A DNA stretch of 19,173 nucleotides from 13-2-20CM-68-14 sp046733295 (GTDB taxonomy: Bacteria > Actinomycetota > Thermoleophilia > Gaiellales > Gaiellaceae): positions 1 to 19,173 of the forward strand of contig JBKPOY010000023.1 in assembly GCA_046733295.1 (NCBI GenBank), written 5' to 3'. The notes beneath the pieces are model-generated. The model was not told the origin of the DNA. It ran no database searches and saw only the letters and a list, made by a program, of their open reading frames with translations. Within the stretch, counting starts at the first letter, position 1, and the number at the start of each line of letters is the position of its first letter. Below are positions 1 through 7,254 of the stretch, one piece after another. The position numbers and the translations under genes are program-made.

Positions 1-2
1 CA

Positions 3-512
3 CCTCCTCCCGCGACCCCGCCCGCCGCGCCACCGCCTCCGGCGCCACCGCCGCCGGCGCCGCCCCCGCCTCCCCCTCCGGCGATGCCCGCGCCCGCCGA
101 CGTGCAGACGGCAAATGGCAGCGTCACGCTCGGCCGCGCCGAGACCGGCGACACGATCGTCTTCACGTTCTCGGGCCCGGTAACCCCGTCACTCGTTCTA
201 AGCGGCTGGGACGGCTCCGCCACGAACGTGACCGCGCACTTCGACCACCAGGCAGGCGTCTCGAGCCTCTTCATCGAGACCCCGGCCGGGGCGCCGATGC
301 CCGCTCTCGGCAGCGTCGACCTCGCCGCCCACTACACCAACGCCGTCGACTTCACCGCCTCGACGATGATCGCCGGCTTGAGCACGGTCACGATCGTGTT
401 CGGCACGCCCGGAGCGGGCGGCGTCCACACGATCGCCGCTCCGACGACGATGGTGTGGACGACCCCGAGCGGATCGGCGAGCGAGTCGGGCCTCGCGGAC
501 GTCGAGTTCTAG
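3..512 (+). CDS. 3' end of a proline-rich, probably exported protein of unknown function
   Basis: The frame is open to the left edge of the window, so the gene is partial and its true start lies outside. The first 27 visible residues are almost only proline and alanine, an extended linker. About 142 residues rich in Thr, Ser, Val and Gly follow, with alternating beta-strand-like stretches such as DTIVFTFSGPV and VTIVFGTPG, ending at a TAG at 510-512. There are no cysteines in the visible part and no enzymatic motif that I recognise. A Pro-rich linker followed by a small beta-rich domain is usual for actinobacterial surface or secreted proteins, so export is inferred; the signal peptide would be upstream. 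An ATG at 84 lies inside the same frame, but the Pro-rich frame is continuous before it and I do not take it as the start. Function unknown. Confidence 0.6.
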   Translation, partial: PPPATPPAAPPPPAPPPPAPPPPPPPAMPAPADVQTANGSVTLGRAETGDTIVFTFSGPVTPSLVLSGWDGSATNVTAHFDHQAGVSSLFIETPAGAPMPALGSVDLAAHYTNAVDFTASTMIAGLSTVTIVFGTPGAGGVHTIAAPTTMVWTTPSGSASESGLADVEF

Positions 513-569
513 CTCCTTCCGGTCGCTGGCCGCCTAAAGCGCCCGCGCGAACGAGTCGATAACGCAGGT

Positions 570-1928
570 ATGTCCACCCCTGCGGCGGCCGCTGTCACTC
601 CTGCCGAAGAGCCGAACGCTCCTCGACGTCGCCGTCCCCACTTCACGGTGACGCGGAAGTCGGGTGTCTACCTGCTGGGCGGTCTGCTCGTCCTGGCTGC
701 GATCCCGGTCGTCGCCACCGTTCGGATCCTCGACCAGAACGCAGTCGGAAACGCGCGAGCCAGAGCAGATGCAGCGCTTCGCCTGGAGCTCGAGGCGGGT
801 GTGAGGCGGATCGGCCAGCTCGGCGACGACGCGTCCGCCCGAGCCGACGACCTCGTGCGCTCGCCCGCGATCGCGCAGACCTTCATCGTGCGCGACCGGC
901 GGTCGATCGCGCGCCTCGCGCGGCGACACCCGGGGATCGTCTTCACGCTCGACGGCCGCACCGTCGCCGGCAAGCGGCCGCCGGTGGCCTTGACCCGAAC
1001 GGTATGGCTGACCGTGAACGGCAAGCGGATCGGTAGCCTCGTCGGGACGGTCGCGCTCGACCAGCGTCTCGGCCCGCGCCTGCTTCGAGCGGCGCCGCAC
1101 CATCGCTCCGACCGGCTGCTCGTCGTCCGCGGCGGGAGGATCGTCGGCACGAAGAAGCGGTTCACCCTCGACGGAGAGACGGTCGACTTCGAGGGAAGGC
1201 AGTACCGAGCGCTTTTCACACCGATATCGAACGGCCAGGGCGCGCGACTGCTCGCCCTGAGGCCCGTCTCGACGATCGAGGCCGGGGTCGCTCCGTACCG
1301 CCAGCGAATCCGGTATGCCGCGCTTGGCTCGTTCGCGATGCTGGCCCTCGTGAGCCTGCTGTTCGCGCGGCCGATCCTGCATGCGTTGAGCGACTTCCGC
1401 AGGGTGGCCTCGCAGGCCGCGACCGACTCCCTCACGGGCCTCGCGAACAGGCGCTCGTTCGACGAGGAGCTCGCGCTCGAGTGGCGGCGCGCGGAACGGG
1501 TCGGCGACTCGCTGGCGCTGATCCTGGCGGACATCGACGATTTCAAGCACATCAACGACACGTACGGCCACCAAATCGGCGACACCGTGCTGGCGCAGAT
1601 CGGCGAGGTCCTGCGAAGCCACGTCCGACAGCTCGACTTCGCAGCCCGATACGGCGGCGAGGAGTTTGCGGTGCTCCTGCCCGAAACCGACGTCGCGGGC
1701 GCCCGCACGCTCGCCCAGCGGCTCCGCCGTGATCTCGCGAAGACGCGGCTCTTGCTCCCCGACGGCAGCGAGCTGGGCGTCACCGCAAGCTTCGGCGTCG
1801 CGGCAAAGGGAGAGCTCGCGCGGCCCGAGGAGCTGATCGCCGTCGCCGATCTCGCGCTCTACGACGCGAAGAAGCGCGGCAAGAACCGGGTGGCCTCGCG
1901 CAAAGCCGGCGTTTCCGCCGCCGCCTGA
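570..1928 (+). CDS. Membrane-anchored diguanylate cyclase (GGDEF domain)
   Basis: This 452-residue protein should condense two GTP into the second messenger c-di-GMP. A cationic N-terminus (RRRR at 19-22) is followed by a membrane segment at about 32-51, an extracytoplasmic sensor region of about 195 residues with no recognisable sub-domain, and a second membrane segment at about 249-270. A short helical linker then leads into a C-terminal GGDEF domain that opens with the usual DSLTGLANRRSFDEEL. The catalytic loop is GGEEF at 362-366. The metal-binding stretch ADIDDFKHINDTYGH is intact, and an RxxD inhibitory site (RQLD, 353-356) lies five residues before GGEEF, so product feedback inhibition is likely. 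There is no EAL or HD-GYP partner. The ATG follows a weak AGG. The layout is that of a one-component sensor; the signal cannot be read from sequence. Confidence 0.93.
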   Translation: MSTPAAAAVTPAEEPNAPRRRRPHFTVTRKSGVYLLGGLLVLAAIPVVATVRILDQNAVGNARARADAALRLELEAGVRRIGQLGDDASARADDLVRSPAIAQTFIVRDRRSIARLARRHPGIVFTLDGRTVAGKRPPVALTRTVWLTVNGKRIGSLVGTVALDQRLGPRLLRAAPHHRSDRLLVVRGGRIVGTKKRFTLDGETVDFEGRQYRALFTPISNGQGARLLALRPVSTIEAGVAPYRQRIRYAALGSFAMLALVSLLFARPILHALSDFRRVASQAATDSLTGLANRRSFDEELALEWRRAERVGDSLALILADIDDFKHINDTYGHQIGDTVLAQIGEVLRSHVRQLDFAARYGGEEFAVLLPETDVAGARTLAQRLRRDLAKTRLLLPDGSELGVTASFGVAAKGELARPEELIAVADLALYDAKKRGKNRVASRKAGVSAAA

Positions 1929-1945
1929 CGGCTCGGCAGCCCCGC

Positions 1946-1951
1946 TAGATT
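1946..1951 (+). promoter_or_regulatory. -10 box of a leaderless promoter for the Rrf2 gene
   Basis: TAGATT fits TANNNT and is followed by exactly 7 nt before the GTG at 1959, so transcription would begin at or next to the start codon. CTGACG at 1925-1930, at the end of the preceding gene, is a possible -35 with a short 15-nt spacer. There is no Shine-Dalgarno sequence in between. Confidence 0.5.
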
Positions 1952-1958
1952 CTCAACC

Positions 1959-2414
1959 GTGAGGGTCTCGGCGAAGGTCGATTATGCGCTCCGCGCGTCA
2001 GCCGAGCTCGCAGCCGCAGGCAAAGGTCCCGTCAAGGGCGAGCGGATCGCGCAGGCGCAGGAGATTCCGCTCAAGTTCCTCGAGAACATCCTGCTCGACC
2101 TGAAGCACGCGGGGCTCGTGCAGAGCCAGCGTGGCGCCGAGGGCGGCTACTGGCTCTCGCGGCCCGCGGACGAGATCACGCTGGCGGAGGTCATCCGGGC
2201 GGTGGAGGGGCCGATCGCGAACGTCCGTGGGATGCGGCCGGAGCAGGTGGAGTACGCGGGCCCGGCGGCGTCGCTCCGCGAGGTCTGGATCGCCGTCCGC
2301 GGGAACCTTCGATCGGTGCTCGAGACCGTCACGGTCGCCGACCTCGCCGAAGGGCAGCTGCCCGAGGCGGTCTCCCTGATCGCCTCCGATCCGGACGCGT
2401 GGGAACCGCACTAG
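1959..2414 (+). CDS. Rrf2-family transcriptional regulator without cysteines (CymR-like)
   Basis: This 151-residue protein has the Rrf2 winged-helix layout. It starts with SAKVDYALRASAELA and continues with the recognition-helix region IPLKFLENILLDLKHAGLV, the wing QRGAEGGYWLSRP and the dimerisation-helix entry ITLAEVIRAVEGP. Rrf2 proteins such as IscR and NsrR sense through a cysteine-ligated Fe-S cluster. This one has no cysteine at all and so cannot do so. It resembles in that respect the CymR branch, which controls sulfur metabolism in Bacillus through a partner enzyme. It converges on the sulfate transporter operon, with 7 bp between the stop codons, and a PLP sulfur-amino-acid enzyme lies beyond. 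Control of these genes is therefore the natural guess, but it is inference. GTG start, probably leaderless. Confidence 0.88.
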   Translation: MRVSAKVDYALRASAELAAAGKGPVKGERIAQAQEIPLKFLENILLDLKHAGLVQSQRGAEGGYWLSRPADEITLAEVIRAVEGPIANVRGMRPEQVEYAGPAASLREVWIAVRGNLRSVLETVTVADLAEGQLPEAVSLIASDPDAWEPH

Positions 2415-2421
2415 CCCTCCC

Positions 2422-3381
2422 TTAGCCGTTCGTGAAAACGGTCTGCCGGCCCTGACGAACGTAGACGATCAGCCCGCGCTCCAGCTCGAGCGCCAGTGCC
2501 TCGTCCTGCGTCAGCTGCGCAAGCAGGTGCTGCCCGTCGTCTCGTACGAGCTCGACCCGAACCTCGAAGCCCAGATGCACGACCCGCTCGACCATCGCCT
2601 CGGTCGCGTCGGACTCGGGCTCCACGCTGAGCGCGATGTCCCGCGGCCTGACGTAGGTGTCACCGATCTGGTTGACCGGCCCGACGAAGCTCATCACGAA
2701 CTCGTTCGCGGGCGAGTCGTAGAGTTGCCGCGGAGTCCCGACCTGCTCGACGCGCCCTTGATTGATCACGACGATCTGGCCGGCGACCTCCATCGCCTCC
2801 TCCTGGTCGTGCGTGACGATGATCGTGGTCACGTGAACCTCGTCGTGGAGACGCCTCAACCAGGCCCGAAGCTCCTTCCGCACCCGCGCGTCGAGGGCGC
2901 CGAAGGGCTCGTCGAGCAAGAGCACCTGCGGCTCGACCGCCAGCGCCCGAGCCAGAGCCATGCGCTGTCGCTGGCCGCCTGACAGCTGGGCGGGGTAGCG
3001 CTTCGCCAGCCCCTCGAGCTGCACGAGCTCGAGCAGCTCGTAGACGCGATCCTCGATCTCCCGCTTGGGCCGCTTACGGATCTGCAGCCCGAACGCCACG
3101 TTGTCCCAGACGGTCATGTGCTTGAAGGCGGCGTAATGCTGGAACACCATCCCGACGCCGCGGGCGCGTGCGGGCTGGTGGGTGACGTCGTCGTCGCCCA
3201 GCAGCACCTGCCCCGCATCGGGATCCTCGAGGCCCGCGATGACGCGCAGGAGGGTCGACTTGCCGCTCCCGCTCGGGCCGAGCAACGCGGTCAGCGAGCC
3301 CTCCGGGATCGCGACAGAGACGTTGTCGAGAGCGACGAAGTCGCCGAACCTCTTGGTCACGTCGACCGCGGTGATGCCCAT
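2422..3381 (-). CDS. cysA: Sulfate/thiosulfate ABC transporter ATP-binding protein
   Basis: This is the ATPase that powers sulfate or thiosulfate import through the CysT/CysW pore. Visible motifs in its 319 residues: Walker A GPSGSGKST at 35-43, Q-loop Gln81 in VFQHYAAFKH, signature LSGGQRQRMALARAL from 133, Walker B VLLLDEPFGALD ending near 164, and H-loop His191 in VTHDQEEAMEVA. A short C-terminal regulatory region follows, including FVGPVNQIG and VRPRDIALS, the latter typical of CysA. At 319 residues it is somewhat shorter than the usual 340-360, and the shortage is at the C-terminal end. It is last in the operon, and its ATG overlaps the upstream TGA by one base (TGATG). An AAGGAGGAGG stretch provides a strong ribosome binding site. 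Molybdate or polyamine ATPases share this fold; the neighbours settle the substrate. Confidence 0.93.
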   Translation of the reverse strand: MGITAVDVTKRFGDFVALDNVSVAIPEGSLTALLGPSGSGKSTLLRVIAGLEDPDAGQVLLGDDDVTHQPARARGVGMVFQHYAAFKHMTVWDNVAFGLQIRKRPKREIEDRVYELLELVQLEGLAKRYPAQLSGGQRQRMALARALAVEPQVLLLDEPFGALDARVRKELRAWLRRLHDEVHVTTIIVTHDQEEAMEVAGQIVVINQGRVEQVGTPRQLYDSPANEFVMSFVGPVNQIGDTYVRPRDIALSVEPESDATEAMVERVVHLGFEVRVELVRDDGQHLLAQLTQDEALALELERGLIVYVRQGRQTVFTNG

Positions 3382-4169
3382 CAGGCCTCCTCCTTCGGGT
3401 TGAACAGACGCATCGCCAGGACCGTCGTCAGCGCGATCAGCGCCAGGACGACCGAGGCGGCGAACGCTCCGGTCGTATTGAACCCCTCGAACTGCGACTG
3501 CACGTAGAGCGGCAGCGTTTCCGTCTTGCCCTCGATCCGTCCGGAGACGACGCTGACCGCGCCGAACTCGCCGATCGCGCGCGCGGTCGTGAGCACGACT
3601 CCGTAGGCGACGGCCCAGCGGATCGCCGGCAGCGTGATCCTGCGGAAGGTCGTGAACGGCGCCGCCCCCAGCGTCTCGGCGGCCTGCTCCTGGTCGGTGC
3701 CGATCTCGCGCAGCACGGGGACGACCTCACGGACGACGAACGGCAGCGAGACGAAGATCGTCGCGAGGGTCATGCCCCAGAGCGAGAAGAGCACCTTGAT
3801 CCCGTGATCGGCCAGTCCGGACAGCCAGCCGCCCGTGCCGTAGAGCAGGTAGAGGGATAGGCCGACGACGACCGGCGAGAGCGCGAGCGGCAGGTCGACA
3901 ACAGCGTTCACGAGACCGCGCCCCGGAAAGCGATGCCGGACGAGGGCGATCGCCAACACGATGCCGAAGACGGTGTTCAGCGGTACCGCGATCGCCGCGA
4001 TCAGCAGCGTCATCCACAGCGCGTGCAGGGCCTGAGGGTTCGTCACGGCGTCCCACGCCGGCCCGAACCCATGCTCGAACGTCCGGTAGAAGACGAGGCC
4101 GACCGGGACGAGCAAAAGGAACGTCAGGTAGCCGAGCGCCCCGAACCGGAGCGCGTACCTAGCGATCAT
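3381..4169 (-). CDS. cysW: Sulfate ABC transporter permease CysW
   Basis: This is the second membrane subunit of the sulfate importer, 262 residues with about six hydrophobic segments. The first is near 10-30 (FGALGYLTFLLLVPVGLVFY) and the last ends close to the C-terminus. The coupling loop that docks on CysA is visible as EAAETLGAAPFTTFRRITLP. It is followed by ARAIGEFGAVSVVSG, which is nearly invariant in CysT and CysW proteins. The ATG at 4169 overlaps the end of cysT by 11 nt, a sign of translational coupling, and GGAGGA lies 5 nt upstream of it. I assign CysW rather than CysT from its position next to cysA and the family's usual order; the two permeases are paralogues and the names could be exchanged. 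Confidence 0.9.
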   Translation of the reverse strand: MIARYALRFGALGYLTFLLLVPVGLVFYRTFEHGFGPAWDAVTNPQALHALWMTLLIAAIAVPLNTVFGIVLAIALVRHRFPGRGLVNAVVDLPLALSPVVVGLSLYLLYGTGGWLSGLADHGIKVLFSLWGMTLATIFVSLPFVVREVVPVLREIGTDQEQAAETLGAAPFTTFRRITLPAIRWAVAYGVVLTTARAIGEFGAVSVVSGRIEGKTETLPLYVQSQFEGFNTTGAFAASVVLALIALTTVLAMRLFNPKEEA

Positions 4170-4989
4170 GGCGGGTCCTCCAGTGGCGGAAGGCGCCGAT
4201 CGCGAGCAGCACGCCGAGCGAAATCACGAGCAAGACGACGGACACCGCAGCGGCGCCGGTCGGGTTGTCGGACTCGATCTGGCCCGAGATGTAGACCGAC
4301 GAGACCTCGGTCCTGAAGGGGACGTTGCCGGAGATCAGGACGACGGCGCCGAACTCGCCGACAGCGCGCGCGAAGGCGAGTGCGACGCCGGAGAGAATCG
4401 CCGGCAGCAGGTTGGGGAAGACGATCCGCCGGAAGGTCGCGAGGCGGCCCGCCCCGAGCGAGGTGGCCGCCTCCTCCATCTCGCGATCGAGCTCGATCAG
4501 CACCGGCTGCACGGCCCGCACGACGAACGGCAGCGTGACGAAGAGGAGCGCCATGATCAGGCCGGCCCGCTCGAATGCGACGTTGACGCCGAGCGGGCTG
4601 TGCGGGCCGTAGAGCTCGAGCAGGACCAGGCCGGCAACGATCGTCGGCAGCGCAAAGGGCAGGTCGATGACCGCGTTAACGATGCCCTTGCCGCGAAAGG
4701 AGTCGCGGATGAGCACCCAGGCGATCGCCGTTCCGGTGACGGCGTTGAACGCGGCGACGAGCAGGGCCGACACCAGAGTGAGCTTCAGGGCCGACAGCGC
4801 TTGCGGCTTGGTCACCTCGTCCCAGAACGTGTCCATGCCCTCGGCCCGCGACGCCCAGACGAGCGCCGCGAGCGGGACGAGCACGATCAGGCTGAGGTAG
4901 CAGACCGCGACCCCGCGAGCGAGGGCGCCCCCGAAGCGACCCGTGGCCGCCCGAGAATGAGCGACCGCGACTGCCGAGCTAGCGGCCAA
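4159..4989 (-). CDS. cysT: Sulfate ABC transporter permease CysT
   Basis: This is the first membrane subunit of the importer, 276 residues and about six membrane segments, starting with GVAVCYLSLIVLVPLAALVW. The ATPase-docking loop is EEAATSLGAGRLATFRRIVFP, and the CysT/CysW hallmark AFARAVGEFGAVVLISG follows it. The only available start in the region is a TTG at 4989. It overlaps the end of the binding-protein gene by 11 nt (TTGGCCGCTAG), with AAGGTGA just upstream, although the spacing is tight. The following junction with cysW also overlaps by 11 nt, so the operon is translated as a tightly coupled unit. The 30 or so residues before the first membrane helix are polar and poorly conserved, so the exact start is less sure than the gene itself. 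Confidence 0.9.
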   Translation of the reverse strand: MAASSAVAVAHSRAATGRFGGALARGVAVCYLSLIVLVPLAALVWASRAEGMDTFWDEVTKPQALSALKLTLVSALLVAAFNAVTGTAIAWVLIRDSFRGKGIVNAVIDLPFALPTIVAGLVLLELYGPHSPLGVNVAFERAGLIMALLFVTLPFVVRAVQPVLIELDREMEEAATSLGAGRLATFRRIVFPNLLPAILSGVALAFARAVGEFGAVVLISGNVPFRTEVSSVYISGQIESDNPTGAAAVSVVLLVISLGVLLAIGAFRHWRTRHDR

Positions 4990-5968
4990 TCACCTTCACC
5001 ATGATCCCGTTGCTGTGGTCGAAGAAGCGGTACTGCACCGACTTCCAGCCACGCAGGCCGAGGGACTTGGAGTTGATGGTGAAGAGGCTCTTCGGCTTCT
5101 TGAAGCGGTACTTCGGGCTGCCCGCGACCGACTTCAGCACCGGCCGGTAGCCGGTGTCGGCGAAGAGCTTCTGGGCCTTCGAAGACCAAAGGAACTTCTC
5201 GAACGCCTTCACCGCCGAGTGCTTGAGCCCGTCCTTCGTCACCGCGACGGGGTTCTCGATCAGGATCGTCTGCTTCGGCAGCACGTACTCGGTGTGGACG
5301 CCCTTCTTGTTCGCGTAAATCGCCTCGTTCTCGTAGGTGAGCAGGACGTCGCCCTTACCGCTGGCGAAGACCTGCGTCGCCTCGCGGGCGCTCTTCGGCA
5401 GGACCGGGACGTTCTTGAACAGGCGCTTGAGATAGTCGATCGCCTGCTTGTCGCTCTTGCCTTGGGCGCGCTGCGCGCCGTAGGCCGCCATCACGTTCCA
5501 GCGCGCGCCGCCCGACGTGAACGGGTTCGGGGTCACGACCTCGATCCCCTTGCGGGCGAGATCCGCCCACGTCCGGATCTTCTTCGGATTGCCGTCGCGA
5601 ACGACGAAGACGGCGACGGAGTTCGTCACCATCCCGTGGAAGCGGTTCTCGTTCCAGTTGCCGGGGACGATCCCCTTCTTGACGAGCGTCGAGACGTCCG
5701 GCGCGAGCGAGAGCGCGACGATGTCGGCGTCGAGCCCCGCCCCCACGGCGCGCGCCTGGTCGCCCGAGGCCCCGTAGGACTGGTCGAACGAGACGTCCCT
5801 GCCGGCCGCCGTGCCCTGGAACTTCGCGATGATCTTCGCGTACGCGTCCTTCGGGGTCGAGTAGGCGACGAGGCTGATCGTCGTCTTCTCGGTGGCGGCT
5901 CTGGCGCCGACCACGAGCCCCGCCGCGAGGATGAGCAACGGCAGGAAAGTAAGTGAAATACGCCTCAT
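4979..5968 (-). CDS. sbp: Sulfate/thiosulfate-binding protein (periplasmic-type)
   Basis: This captures sulfate or thiosulfate outside the membrane and delivers it to CysT/CysW. Of 329 residues, the first 24 or so form a signal peptide: MRR, a hydrophobic core, then VGARA. The family's ligand-site signatures are clear: FDQSYGASGDQARAV, ADIVALSLAPDV, NPFTSGGARWNVMAAYG and LLTYENEA. The frame continues upstream, but the ATG at 5968 is chosen because AAGGAG sits 6 nt before it and the signal peptide begins there. No cysteine follows the hydrophobic core, so it is not a classical lipoprotein. In a single-membrane cell it would need an uncleaved anchor or a partner to stay at the surface. It is the first gene of the operon, with a sigma-70 promoter at 6011-6040. 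Confidence 0.94.
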   Translation of the reverse strand: MRRISLTFLPLLILAAGLVVGARAATEKTTISLVAYSTPKDAYAKIIAKFQGTAAGRDVSFDQSYGASGDQARAVGAGLDADIVALSLAPDVSTLVKKGIVPGNWNENRFHGMVTNSVAVFVVRDGNPKKIRTWADLARKGIEVVTPNPFTSGGARWNVMAAYGAQRAQGKSDKQAIDYLKRLFKNVPVLPKSAREATQVFASGKGDVLLTYENEAIYANKKGVHTEYVLPKQTILIENPVAVTKDGLKHSAVKAFEKFLWSSKAQKLFADTGYRPVLKSVAGSPKYRFKKPKSLFTINSKSLGLRGWKSVQYRFFDHSNGIMVKVIGR

Positions 5969-6010
5969 TCGGTTCTCCTTATCAGTCCTTTTTCTCGACC
6001 AAGATGCTGG

Positions 6011-6040
6011 ACAATACGCACAGGGCTCGGACGGCGTCAA
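6011..6040 (-). promoter_or_regulatory. Sigma-70-type promoter of the sulfate transporter operon
   Basis: Read on the minus strand this is TTGACG (6040-6035), an 18-nt spacer, then TATTGT (6016-6011). Initiation would fall near 6004, giving a leader of about 36 nt that carries the AAGGAG site of sbp. It overlaps the upstream part of the divergent promoter at 6050-6055, so one bound regulator could affect both directions. Confidence 0.6.
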
Positions 6041-6049
6041 ACGGGAACG

Positions 6050-6055
6050 TAGGCT
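6050..6055 (+). promoter_or_regulatory. -10 box of a leaderless promoter for the PLP enzyme
   Basis: TAGGCT fits TANNNT and stands 7 nt before the GTG at 6063, the same spacing as at 1946. No ribosome binding site is present and no good -35 is visible. Confidence 0.45.
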
Positions 6056-6062
6056 TCGGTCC

Positions 6063-7013
6063 GTGAAGGCGCTCGACCGCTCCACGATCTGGCCCTACGA
6101 GGGGGGTCGACCGGGCGAGTTCTACTACCAGCGATACGCCCATCCGGCCGGGGTCGAGGCCGAGCGCGCACTGGGCATGCTCGAAGGGGGCGAGGCGCTG
6201 CTCTTTCCATCGGGCTCGGGGGCGGTCACCGCGCTGGCGCTGTGCGAACTTCGTCCGGGGCAGACGATCGCCCTCGCCGAAGGCGCGTACTACGGCACGG
6301 CGACGCTCTTCCGGACGCTCGAGCCGTGGGGTCTGCGGTTCGTCGAGTTCGACCAGACCGGCGCGCCGCCGGACGGCGCCGACCTGATCTGGCTGGAGGC
6401 GCCGTCGAACCCCTTCCTGACGATGCCCGACTTCGAGGCTGCGGCAGCCCACCCGGGCCGCGTCGTCGTCGACTCGACCGCCGCGACGCCCGTCTACCTC
6501 CGTCCGCTCGAGCACGGCGCGGACTTCGTCGTGCACAGCGCGACCAAGTACCTCGGCGGCCACCATGACCTGCTGCTCGGCGCGGTGGTTGCGCGGGAGG
6601 CGGACGCAGCCCGGCTCCGGGAGCTCCGCGGGCGCCTCGGGATCGTCGCCGCACCCGACCTCGCTTGGCTGCTGCTGCGCAGCCTGAAGACGCTCCGGTT
6701 GCGCGTCGAGCGGCAGACGTCGACGGCACGCGACCTCGCTGAGCGCCTCGCCGGCCATCCCCGCGTGGAGCGTGTCCGCTACCCGGGCTTCGGCGGGATG
6801 CTCTCCTTCGACGTGGCGGGTGACGCCGGGGCCGTCGAGACCGCCGTCCAGGTGATCGTCAACGCGACGAGCCTCGGCGGCGTCGACTCGACCATCGAGA
6901 GCCGCAGCCGCTGGGAGGGCGAGCGCGTGCCCGTCAACCTCCTCCGGCTCAGCGTCGGGCTCGAGGATCCGAACGAGCTCTGGGCGGATCTGGAGCAGGC
7001 CCTCGCCTGGTAG
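6063..7013 (+). CDS. Compact trans-sulfuration-family PLP enzyme (cystathionine synthase/lyase type)
   Basis: The Cys/Met-metabolism PLP family makes or breaks C-S bonds in cysteine, homocysteine and methionine metabolism. Its hallmarks are present: LLFPSGSGAVTALAL near 47-60, EGAYYGTATLF with the substrate-stacking Tyr, LEAPSNP at 111-117, VDSTAATPVY at 137-145, PLP-binding Lys162 in HSATKYLGGHHD, and SLGGVDSTIE with LLRLSVGLEDP near the end. At 316 residues it is much shorter than the usual 380-400. The N-terminal arm is missing, the YSRxxNPT motif is altered to YYQRYAHPAG, and about 18 residues are absent between RVRYPG and GGMLSF. The GTG at 6063 is chosen because earlier starts run into the divergent sbp gene. 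Synthase versus lyase cannot be decided. It adjoins the sulfate importer, which fits sulfur assimilation. Confidence 0.85.
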   Translation: MKALDRSTIWPYEGGRPGEFYYQRYAHPAGVEAERALGMLEGGEALLFPSGSGAVTALALCELRPGQTIALAEGAYYGTATLFRTLEPWGLRFVEFDQTGAPPDGADLIWLEAPSNPFLTMPDFEAAAAHPGRVVVDSTAATPVYLRPLEHGADFVVHSATKYLGGHHDLLLGAVVAREADAARLRELRGRLGIVAAPDLAWLLLRSLKTLRLRVERQTSTARDLAERLAGHPRVERVRYPGFGGMLSFDVAGDAGAVETAVQVIVNATSLGGVDSTIESRSRWEGERVPVNLLRLSVGLEDPNELWADLEQALAW

Positions 7014-7181
7014 GAGGGTTTGGCGAAATGCAGTCTGTGCCGTCGGGCCGCGCTGCTCGCCCCCAGGCGGCGTCCTCGGTCGCACTCATATCTACGGCTA
7101 TGGACGCTCCCTCCCGCCCTCGCCCGGGAACGAGCATCGGACCCTGACGAGCGATATTCCGCCAAGCCCCTCCCAGTAGAG

Positions 7182-7254
7182 AGCCGGAGGCGGGACTCGA
7201 ACCCACGACCTACTGATTACAAATCAGTTGCTCTACCAGCTGAGCTACTCCGGC
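7182..7254 (-). tRNA. trnT: tRNA-Thr, anticodon TGT
   Basis: Read on the minus strand, 73 nt fold as a full cloverleaf. The 7-bp acceptor stem is GCCGGAG/CTCCGGC. U8-A9 are followed by the D arm GCTC-AGCTGGTA-GAGC. The anticodon stem is ACTGA/TCAGT with loop TTTGTAA, giving anticodon TGT, which reads ACA. The variable loop is AGGTC, and the T arm is GTGGG-TTCGAGT-CCCGC with one G-T pair. The discriminator is T, and CCA is not encoded. The first 10 nt overlap the 3' end of the molybdoenzyme gene, whose TAG stop is tRNA positions 8-10. Confidence 0.96.

Noticed and set aside
1..83. CCGCC-rich tract at the window start considered as a tandem repeat element
   Set aside because: It is in frame with the following gene and simply encodes a proline/alanine linker.
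4168..5956. Plus-strand open frames opposite cysT and sbp
   Set aside because: They are shadows of the transporter genes, without motifs or ribosome binding sites.
5969..6085. Upstream extension of the sbp frame with an ATG at 6085
   Set aside because: It would place 39 charged residues before a clear signal peptide and run across both promoters. The ATG at 5968 has a good ribosome binding site.
7014..7181. Gap between the PLP enzyme and tRNA-Thr, checked for a small gene or terminator
   Set aside because: A short minus-strand frame starting near 7103 has no ribosome binding site and overlaps the PLP gene, and no stem with a U-run is visible. I see nothing convincing here.
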